A DNA stretch of 64,000 bases from Curtobacterium sp. MCJR17_020. GTDB taxonomy: Bacteria; Actinomycetota; Actinomycetes; Actinomycetales; Microbacteriaceae. Positions 35,346 to 41,252 of this stretch are shown piece after piece; position 1 is the first letter of the stretch; the number at the start of each line of letters is the position of its first letter. The translations under genes were made by a program, and so were the position numbers. The stretch lies in NCBI RefSeq assembly GCF_003234365.2, contig NZ_CP126260.1:682001-746000 (forward strand). Reading direction: 5' to 3'. The notes beneath the pieces are model-generated. The model was not told the origin of the DNA. It was given only the letters and a program-made list of their open reading frames with translations, and did no database searches.

Positions 35346-36506
35346 TCAGTTCTGCGCGCCGGCCGGCTGCGGCTCGGCCTGGTCGGTGGGTTCGGTCGAT
35401 CCGGCGGCGACGTCGTCGTGCGAGATCGGCTTGCGCTTCGCGAGGAAGTAGAACGTCAAGCCACCGGCCAGGGCGAGCACCGCCACCAGCACGAGGCCGA
35501 CCGCCGAGGTCGAGGCGAGCCACGTCGCCAACCCGCCGACCACCGCGGCCGCCGGCAGCGTGATCACCCACGCGACGGCGATGCGGCCGACGACCGACCA
35601 GTGCACGTCGGCGAGCTTCTTGCCGAGCCCGGACCCGATCACTGAACCGCTGGTGACGTGCGTCGTCGACAGGGCGAAGCCGAGGTGCGAGGAGATGAGG
35701 ATCGTCGCGGCGGAACTCGTCTCGGCCGCGAAGCCCTGCGGCGACTGCACGTCGGAGATCTTCTTCCCGACCGTCTGCATGATCCGCCAGCCGCCCGTGT
35801 AGGTACCGAGGCCGATCGCGAGTCCACAGGCCAGGATCACCCAGAGCGCCGGGCCCGTGCCGCTGTCCTGGTAGTTCGCGGCGATGAGCGTGAGCGTGAT
35901 GACACCCATCGTCTTCTGCGCGTCGTTGGTGCCGTGCGCGAGCGACACCAGCGACGCCGAGACGGTCTGGCCGTGCCGGAAGCCCGTCGCCGCACCGTGC
36001 GTCGTGGCGTTCTTCGTGAGCACGTACGCCAGGTAGGTGGCCACCAGGGCGATGACCCCGGCGATGACCGGTGAGAGCAGCGCCGGCAGCACGACCTTCG
36101 ACACCACCGTCGCCCAGTCGACCGAATTCAGTCCGGCGCCGATGATCGATGCGCCGATCAGCCCGCCGAACAGCGCGTGCGTCGACGACGAGGGCAGCCC
36201 GAGGTACCACGTGGCGAGGTTCCAGAGGACCGCACCGACCAGCCCGGCGAAGATCATCGTGGGGGAGATGTGGACGCCGTCCTGGCCCTCGCGGATGATG
36301 CCCTGCGAGACGGTCTTGGCGACCTCGGTGGAGAGGAACGCGCCGACCACGTTGAGGACGGCGGAGATGAGCACGGCGGTCCGGGGCTTGAGCGCCCCGG
36401 TGGCGACCGACGTGGCCATGGCGTTGGCGGTGTCGTGGAACCCGTTCGTGAAGTCGAACACGAGGGCCACCACGATCACGAGCACGACGATGACGAGGAC
36501 GTCCAT
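35346..36506 (-). CDS. PiT family inorganic phosphate transporter
   Basis: A 386-residue membrane permease for phosphate (or metal-phosphate) symport. Both PD001131-type signatures are visible: FDFTNGFHDTANAMATSVAT near the N-terminus and LAHGTNDAQKTMGVI in the second half, plus GLPSSSTHALFGGLIG and ALSTTHVTSGSVIG. TACCGT ends 7 bases before the ATG (leaderless). Confidence 0.94.
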   Translation of the reverse strand: MDVLVIVVLVIVVALVFDFTNGFHDTANAMATSVATGALKPRTAVLISAVLNVVGAFLSTEVAKTVSQGIIREGQDGVHISPTMIFAGLVGAVLWNLATWYLGLPSSSTHALFGGLIGASIIGAGLNSVDWATVVSKVVLPALLSPVIAGVIALVATYLAYVLTKNATTHGAATGFRHGQTVSASLVSLAHGTNDAQKTMGVITLTLIAANYQDSGTGPALWVILACGLAIGLGTYTGGWRIMQTVGKKISDVQSPQGFAAETSSAATILISSHLGFALSTTHVTSGSVIGSGLGKKLADVHWSVVGRIAVAWVITLPAAAVVGGLATWLASTSAVGLVLVAVLALAGGLTFYFLAKRKPISHDDVAAGSTEPTDQAEPQPAGAQN

Positions 36507-36519
36507 GACCGGGACGGTA
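36507..36519 (-). promoter_or_regulatory. Leaderless -10 of PiT gene
   Basis: TACCGT (36519-36514), 7 bases before the ATG at 36506. Confidence 0.65.
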
Positions 36520-36593
36520 GGCCCGCCTCGAACCCGCTGCGTGAACGCCGGATGAACAGGTGCGTGGGAGTACCCGTCTGCGAGGATCCTCAC

Positions 36594-37466
36594 GTGCCCA
36601 TCTTCTCCGCAGCGCGAGGCGACGCCTCGTTCACCGACGCCCACGGCGTCGAGATCGTCTACTCGACCTGGCGAGCCGCACGCCCCAAGGGCATCGTGCA
36701 GATCGCGCACGGCGTCGGCGAGCACGGGTTGCGGTACGAGCCGTTGGCACAGGACCTCGTCCGCGCCGGGTACACCGTGCACGCGAACGACCACCGCGGG
36801 CACGGGCGCACCGGCCTCGGCCAGTGGGACGGCGACCACGCCAAGCTCGGTCGGCTCGGCCCCGGCGGACTGCGCGCCGCGATCGCCGCAGTCGAGCAGA
36901 TGGGGGAGGTCGCCCGTGCGGACACCCCCGGCGTGCCCCTGGTGCTGCTCGGGCACTCATGGGGCTCGCTCATGGCGCAGCGGATCGTGAACAGCTCGTC
37001 GGAGTCGTGGGACGGGGTCGTGCTCTCCGCCACCGCCTACCGGCTGCCCGGCTGGATGAACAGCGGCGACCTCAACGCCCGGCACGCGGGCTCCGGTCCG
37101 ACCAAGTTCGAGTGGCTCACCCGCGACCGGAAGATCATCGACGCGATGTCCGTCGACCCGCTCGCCGTCGAGGCCGACGTCATCGGCCTGTTCGGCCTGC
37201 CCGACACACTCCGGCTGCTCGGGGTCCCGCGGCGGGGGATCCAGCACGACCTGCCCATGCTGCTGCAGGTCGGGTCCGACGACGCCCTCGGTGGGCCGCG
37301 GTCGGTCGAGCGGCTGGCGCAGGCCTACCGGCGGCGCGGAGGACTGTCCGACGTCACGGTGCAGGTCTACGAGGGCGCGCGGCACGAGGTCTACAACGAG
37401 ACGAACCGCGACGAGGTCGTGGCCGACCTGGTCGCATGGCTGGACCGGGTGACGGCGCGTCGTTGA
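36594..37466 (+). CDS. Alpha/beta hydrolase (S33, monoacylglycerol-lipase-like)
   Basis: A 290-residue cytoplasmic hydrolase. Features are AHGVGEHGLRYEPLAQDL (HG oxyanion region), NDHRGHGRTGLG, nucleophile elbow LLGHSWGSLMAQ, the acid in GSDDALGG and the His in GARHEVYNE. This matches the lysophospholipase/monoglyceride lipase group. The GTG start is preceded at 6 bases by GAGGAT, the same variant seen before the RND gene. Confidence 0.9.
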   Translation: MPIFSAARGDASFTDAHGVEIVYSTWRAARPKGIVQIAHGVGEHGLRYEPLAQDLVRAGYTVHANDHRGHGRTGLGQWDGDHAKLGRLGPGGLRAAIAAVEQMGEVARADTPGVPLVLLGHSWGSLMAQRIVNSSSESWDGVVLSATAYRLPGWMNSGDLNARHAGSGPTKFEWLTRDRKIIDAMSVDPLAVEADVIGLFGLPDTLRLLGVPRRGIQHDLPMLLQVGSDDALGGPRSVERLAQAYRRRGGLSDVTVQVYEGARHEVYNETNRDEVVADLVAWLDRVTARR

Positions 37467-37514
37467 GGCGACGACGAGAGAACTGACGGGGCGCGGTGTG
37501 GGCGGGCGACGGTG

Positions 37515-37557
37515 CGGACGGGAGGCCGTGGCGGGCCCGCCACGGGCCTCCCGTCCG
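37515..37557. repeat. Dispersed palindrome, family A (well-preserved copy)
   Basis: Left arm 37515-37535 (CGGACGGGAGGCCGTGGCGG...) pairs with 37536-37557 with one unpaired base. It lies between the hydrolase and an acetyltransferase gene in the same direction, so it probably terminates the first. Confidence 0.7.
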
Positions 37558-37588
37558 GCACACGGATGCGGATGACGACCGGAGTGAC

Positions 37589-38056
37589 GTGGACGAGGTG
37601 ACCGTCGCGGTCCTCGACCTGGCATCGGTCGAGACAGTCGAGCGGCGCGAGCCCGCGGGGAGGCAGTACGTGCGCCCTGCGTTCGCGGCCCAGACGCGCG
37701 GCGAGCAGACCGTCCTGGTCGCGTGGATCGACGGGGTGCCGGTCGGCTCGGGCGAGGTGACCGCTGATGCCCGGCCCGAGCTCCGGAACCTCCGCGTCGA
37801 CGCGGACCGGAGAGGTCAGGGCGTCGGGACCCGCCTCATCGCGGCGGCCGAGGCGCTGGCCGCCGACCGGGGCGTGCTGCGGATCGGAGTCGCGCTCGAC
37901 AACCCCGACGCACGGCGGCTCTACCAACGGCAGGGGTACGCCCCCACGGGCGAGATCGAGGAGTACGAGTACACGTACGTCGACGACGACGACCAGCGGG
38001 TGACGGTCCGCGAGGCGTCCGAGTACCTCGAGAAGGACCTGCCCGCGCGGGCGTAG
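37589..38056 (+). CDS. GNAT family N-acetyltransferase
   Basis: A 155-residue acetyltransferase with the acetyl-CoA loop RRGQGVGTRLIAAAE, preceded by LRNLRVDAD and followed by IGVALDNPDARRLYQRQGY. The acceptor is unknown. The start is uncertain: GTG at 37589 (with GGAG nearby) or GTG at 37598; longer readings run into the upstream palindrome. It ends 9 bp before the lipoate ligase start. Confidence 0.82.
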   Translation: MDEVTVAVLDLASVETVERREPAGRQYVRPAFAAQTRGEQTVLVAWIDGVPVGSGEVTADARPELRNLRVDADRRGQGVGTRLIAAAEALAADRGVLRIGVALDNPDARRLYQRQGYAPTGEIEEYEYTYVDDDDQRVTVREASEYLEKDLPARA

Positions 38057-38065
38057 GCTCGACGC
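38054..38065 (+). promoter_or_regulatory. Leaderless -10 of lplA
   Basis: TAGGCT at 38054-38059 overlaps the preceding stop codon and ends 6 bases before GTG 38066. Confidence 0.6.
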
Positions 38066-39115
38066 GTGCACGGTGAGTACAAGGTCCCAGGCGGAAAACT
38101 GGTCGTCGTCGACCTCGACGTGGTCGACGGTGACATCCAGGAGTTCCGGCTCGCCGGCGACTTCTTCCTCGAACCCGACGACGCGCTGCCGCTCATCGAC
38201 ACGGCCGTCAACGGGCTGCCGGCGACGACCGACGCGGCCGGCATCGCCGCGGCCGTCCGTGCAGCGCTCCCGGCCGACGCCGTGCTGCTCGGCTTCACGC
38301 CCGAGTCCGTCGGGGTCGCCGTCCGCCGCGCGCTGTCCCGAGCGTCGTCATGGCAGGACTACGACTGGCAGATCATCCACGAGGGCCCGATCAGCCCGAA
38401 CGAGCACCTCGCACTCGACCAGGTGCTGACCGAAGAAGTCGGCGCCGGACGTCGCGGTCCGACCCTGCGCATCTGGGAGTGGGACCAGCCCGCGGTCGTC
38501 ATCGGGTCGTTCCAGTCGCTGAAGAACGAGGTCGACCCGGCCGGTGCCGAGAAGTTCGGTGTGCAGGTGGTGCGGCGGATCTCCGGTGGCGGCGCGATGT
38601 TCATGGACGCCGGCGCGATCATCTCCTACTCGCTCTACGTCCCTGCCGACCTGGTGCAGGGCATGACGTTCGCGGACTCCTACGCCTACCTGGACGAGTG
38701 GGTGATCGAGGCGCTGAAGTCCCTCGGCATCGACGCGTACTACCAGCCGCTCAACGACATCACCTCGGCCAAGGGCAAGATCGGCGGCGCTGCGCAGAAG
38801 CGCCTCGGCACCGGATCCCTGCTCCACCACGCCACCATGAGCTACGACATGGACGGCGAGAAGATGGTGCAGGTCCTGCGGATCGGGCGCGAGAAGATGA
38901 GCGACAAGGGGACCACGTCGGCCGCGAAGCGCGTGGACCCACTGCGCTCGCAGACCGGGCTGTCCCGCGCCGAGATCATCGACCGGCTGATCGGCACGTT
39001 CACGAAGCTGTACGGGGCGACTCCCGGCGCGGTGACCGATGCCGAGCGCGAGAAGGCGCAGGAGCTGGTGCGGACGAAGTTCGCGACGAAGGAGTGGCTC
39101 GAGCGGGTGCCGTGA
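38066..39115 (+). CDS. lplA: Lipoate-protein ligase A family protein (rearranged domain order)
   Basis: A 349-residue enzyme that activates lipoate (or octanoate) with ATP and attaches it to lipoyl domains. The catalytic BPL/LplA domain (about residues 95-345) has RRISGGGAMFMDAGAI and the lysine segment AKGKIGGAAQKR. The first 85 residues (YKVPGGKLVVVDLDVVDG...) resemble the accessory domain that in E. coli LplA is at the C-terminus, so the order is swapped, as in other actinobacterial members. TAGGCT ends 6 bases before the GTG start. Confidence 0.87.
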   Translation: MHGEYKVPGGKLVVVDLDVVDGDIQEFRLAGDFFLEPDDALPLIDTAVNGLPATTDAAGIAAAVRAALPADAVLLGFTPESVGVAVRRALSRASSWQDYDWQIIHEGPISPNEHLALDQVLTEEVGAGRRGPTLRIWEWDQPAVVIGSFQSLKNEVDPAGAEKFGVQVVRRISGGGAMFMDAGAIISYSLYVPADLVQGMTFADSYAYLDEWVIEALKSLGIDAYYQPLNDITSAKGKIGGAAQKRLGTGSLLHHATMSYDMDGEKMVQVLRIGREKMSDKGTTSAAKRVDPLRSQTGLSRAEIIDRLIGTFTKLYGATPGAVTDAEREKAQELVRTKFATKEWLERVP

Positions 39116-39128
39116 GCGGCTCGTGGTG

Positions 39129-39163
39129 GGCGGCCGGAGCAGAGGGGGGACGCTCCGGCCGCC
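39129..39163 (+). terminator. Terminator-like hairpin after lplA
   Basis: GGCGGCCGGAGC (39129-39140) pairs perfectly with GCTCCGGCCGCC (39152-39163). It begins 13 bp after the lplA stop. Confidence 0.65.
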
Positions 39164-39254
39164 GCTCGACCAGTGTGACGACCGACTCCATGAACCACAC
39201 GTGCGGATCATGAGAATCCCCCGCGCGGCTGATGTCGTGGCCGGATCGTCCACG

Positions 39255-39267
39255 TAGCGTCGCTCGC
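39255..39267 (+). promoter_or_regulatory. Leaderless -10 of the 109-residue membrane protein gene
   Basis: TAGCGT at 39255-39260, 7 bases before GTG 39268. Confidence 0.6.
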
Positions 39268-39597
39268 GTGAACTGGTTGATCTTCCTGGGGGCGGTGGCC
39301 GCCGTGGCCGTCGTGGTGTGGATCGCCGATCGCGTGGGGTGGATCGACCTGTCGAACAAGTCCACGCGCAGCGGCGGATCCGGAGGCATAGGCGGGATGC
39401 TGGACGAGGTGTTCGCGCCGACCCGCCACGAGACGGGGGCCGAGTACGAACGGCAGTCGCGCCTCCCGAAGGAGGCACCGTCACCGGCGGACGACGACCA
39501 CGACCTGCTCAGCGGCAGCGTGCTCATCAAGGTGCCGACGGTGCGGAGCGCCGGTCGGCACGAAGCGCGCGTCGGGACGCACGACCGGTCGTACTGA
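39268..39597 (+). CDS. Small N-terminally anchored membrane protein
   Basis: A 109-residue protein with one N-terminal hydrophobic helix (about residues 2-22) and a soluble charged rest (GWIDLSNKSTRSGGSGG; RHETGAEYERQSRLPKE). No family recognised. TAGCGT ends 7 bases before the GTG, which supports both the gene and this start. Confidence 0.68.
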   Translation: MNWLIFLGAVAAVAVVVWIADRVGWIDLSNKSTRSGGSGGIGGMLDEVFAPTRHETGAEYERQSRLPKEAPSPADDDHDLLSGSVLIKVPTVRSAGRHEARVGTHDRSY

Positions 39598-39631
39598 CCG
39601 GACGGCGGTCGCCGGCCGCTCGCCGTGCGCG

Positions 39632-39919
39632 TCAGCGCGTCGTGAGTTCCTGGTAGTCCGGGTGCCGCTCGATCCACGCGTGCACGTAGCTGCACTGCGC
39701 GACGACCCGTCGTGACGAGTTCGCGCGCACGTCGTCGAGCGCGTGCTGCACGAGGAGCGACGCGTGCCCACCACCGCGGTGCTCGGGATCGACTTCGGTG
39801 TGCACGAAGCGGATCTCGTCGCCGTCGATCTCGTACGCAGCGAGGCCGATGACCTCGCCGTCCTCGACCAGGGAGTACTGCTGCTCGTCGGTGTCGTTGC
39901 GGACCTCGGGTGCTGCCAT
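39632..39919 (-). CDS. Small GNAT acetyltransferase (YjdJ/Gcn5-like)
   Basis: A 95-residue protein of the short N-acetyltransferase type: IGLAAYEIDGDEIRFVHTEV, the acetyl-CoA loop HRGGGHASLLVQHAL and VVAQCSYVHAWIERHPDY at the end. These proteins are found in many bacteria; the acceptor is unknown. TAGCCT ends 6 bases before the ATG. Divergent from the DNA methyltransferase. Confidence 0.88.
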   Translation of the reverse strand: MAAPEVRNDTDEQQYSLVEDGEVIGLAAYEIDGDEIRFVHTEVDPEHRGGGHASLLVQHALDDVRANSSRRVVAQCSYVHAWIERHPDYQELTTR

Positions 39920-39931
39920 GCGCCGAGGCTA
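39920..39931 (-). promoter_or_regulatory. Leaderless -10 of small GNAT gene
   Basis: TAGCCT (39931-39926), 6 bases before the ATG at 39919. Confidence 0.6.
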
Positions 39932-39950
39932 CGCCGCGAGGCCGAGTCGC

Positions 39951-39986
39951 CGCTGGCTTCGCTGGCTGCGCTGGCTGCGCTGGCTG
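39951..39986 (+). repeat. 9-bp tandem repeat (CGCTGGCTG x4) in methyltransferase promoter
   Basis: Four units, 39951-39959 (last base T), 39960-39968, 39969-39977 and 39978-39986. The array ends 3 bases before the probable -10 (CACAAT, 39990-39995) and occupies the spacer and -35 zone. Confidence 0.85.
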
Positions 39987-40001
39987 CGCCACAATGGTCC
40001 C

Positions 40002-40892
40002 GTGCACACGGGAGACGACCGAGGCCCGGACCGCGTGGTCCTCGGCGACGCCCTCGACGTGACCCCGGCGCTCGCCGACGGCACGTTCACCCTCGTGTAC
40101 CTCGACCCGCCGTTCAACACGGGGCGGTACCAGCGGCGGCATGCTTCGTCTGCGGTGCCGAGCGCCGACGGGCCGGTGATGGGGTTCCACGGACGGACCT
40201 ACGAGCGGGTCCGCGGTGACCTGATGCGGTTCGACGACCGGTTCGAGGACTACTGGACGTTCCTCGAGCCCCGGCTGATCGAGGCCTGGCGACTCCTCAC
40301 CACCGACGGCACCCTGTACCTGCACCTCGACTACCGCGAGTCGCACTACGCCAAGGTCCTGCTCGACGCGCTGTTCGGCCGCGAGTCGTTCCTCAACGAG
40401 ATCGTCTGGGCCTACGACTACGGCGCCAAGTCCAAGTCGCGGTGGCCGACCAAGCACGACACGATCCTGGTCTACGTGAAGGACCCGTCGCAGTACTGGT
40501 TCGACTCGTCGGCGGTCGACCGCGAGCCGTACATGGCGCCGGGGCTCGTCACACCGGAGAAGCGCGAGCGCGGCAAGCTCCCCACCGACGTCTGGTGGCA
40601 CACGATCGTGTCGCCGACCGGCAAGGAGAAGACCGGCTACCCGACGCAGAAGCCCGAGGGCGTGCTGCGGCGGATCGTGCAGGCGTCGTCACGCGAGGGC
40701 GACTGGGTGCTCGACTTCTTCGCCGGCAGCGGGACGACCGGCGCGGTGGCCTCGGCGCTCGGTCGGCGGTACGTACTGGTGGACGACAACCCGGCCGCGG
40801 TCGAGGTCATGCGGAAGCGGTTGCCGGCGGCCTCGTTCGAGGTGGCGGGTGCGGGGCCGGATGGTCGCGCGGACGAGGTGCCCGCGGGCTGA
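40002..40892 (+). CDS. Orphan site-specific DNA methyltransferase, beta class (probably N6-adenine or N4-cytosine)
   Basis: A 296-residue SAM-dependent enzyme. Motif IV is DPPF (35-38), and the SAM-binding motif I FAGSGTTG lies near the C-terminus (about 238-245); this order defines the beta class. FGRESFLNEIVWAYDYG and PTQKPEGVLRRIV are typical of type II/III-like DNA methyltransferases. No restriction gene adjoins. CACAAT lies 6 bases before the GTG at 40002; an in-frame extension upstream would translate the 9-bp repeat as repeated Arg-Trp-Leu, which I consider unlikely. Confidence 0.88.
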   Translation: MHTGDDRGPDRVVLGDALDVTPALADGTFTLVYLDPPFNTGRYQRRHASSAVPSADGPVMGFHGRTYERVRGDLMRFDDRFEDYWTFLEPRLIEAWRLLTTDGTLYLHLDYRESHYAKVLLDALFGRESFLNEIVWAYDYGAKSKSRWPTKHDTILVYVKDPSQYWFDSSAVDREPYMAPGLVTPEKRERGKLPTDVWWHTIVSPTGKEKTGYPTQKPEGVLRRIVQASSREGDWVLDFFAGSGTTGAVASALGRRYVLVDDNPAAVEVMRKRLPAASFEVAGAGPDGRADEVPAG

Positions 40893-40950
40893 CGGGCGCG
40901 GCGGCGGCGGTGGCGCGTGGGTGGCGGCGCGAGTGCGTGCGCGGGGGTGC

Positions 40951-41089
40951 ATGCGGGTGCACGGTGCGAGGTTCCACGAGGTGATCGACGCGCGTTCGGT
41001 CGGAACATGCACACGCACACGATGCGGGTGCATCGTGCGACGTTCCACGAGGTGATCGACGCGTGGATCGTCGGAACATGCACACGCAC
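40951..41089. repeat. Two tandem 68-bp units, 71-bp period
   Basis: Unit 1 (40951-41018) and unit 2 (41022-41089) match at about 60 of 68 positions. Each begins ATGCGGGTGCA, contains GTTCCACGAGGTGATCGACG and ends CGGAACATGCACACGCAC. Within each unit GTGCA/GTTCC on the left can pair with GGAAC/TGCAC on the right to form an interrupted hairpin. Confidence 0.85.
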
Positions 41090-41109
41090 CGAGGGCGCGC
41101 AGTGCGACA

Positions 41110-41135
41110 TCCTCGACGTCGTACGACATCGAGGA
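41110..41135. repeat. 26-bp near-perfect palindrome
   Basis: TCCTCGA (41110-41116) and TCGAGGA (41129-41135) flank GTCGTACGAC (41118-41127), itself palindromic; only one base pair in the whole stem mismatches. Confidence 0.8.
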
Positions 41136-41182
41136 CGACCCAACTGCGCGCTCGCAACAGTTGCACGCACGCCGAGACGACG

Positions 41183-41208
41183 AGGTTGACGTCGTGCGAC
41201 GTCGACCT
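41183..41208. repeat. 12-bp-arm palindrome before the MFS gene end
   Basis: AGGTTGACGTCG (41183-41194) pairs with CGACGTCGACCT (41197-41208) with one mismatch and a 2-base centre. It may terminate the convergent DHA2 transporter gene, which ends at 41253. Confidence 0.7.
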
Positions 41209-41252
41209 TGTCGTTCCGAGTCGGCAGGGCAGGCCTGCTCCTGCGCCCGCGC

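Larger units (their letters stand above)
40893..41252. other. Gene-free, repeat- and palindrome-rich region
   Basis: This 360-bp gap holds no convincing gene. From left to right: a GC-rich GGCGG run, two copies of a 68-bp unit at a 71-bp period (40951-41018, 41022-41089), then palindromes centred near 41122, 41150-41159 and 41195. Short frames across it are arginine/histidine-rich and mirror the DNA repeat, so I regard them as non-coding. Confidence 0.75.

Noticed and set aside
39798..40001. In-frame upstream extension of the methyltransferase
   Set aside because: It overlaps the divergent acetyltransferase gene and translates to Ser-rich and repeated Arg-Trp-Leu sequence; the GTG at 40002 has a -10-like hexamer at the expected distance.
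40917..41250. Short frames in the repeat region after the methyltransferase, including Arg/His-rich products on both strands
   Set aside because: They only reflect the tandem DNA repeat; no start signal or recognisable domain.
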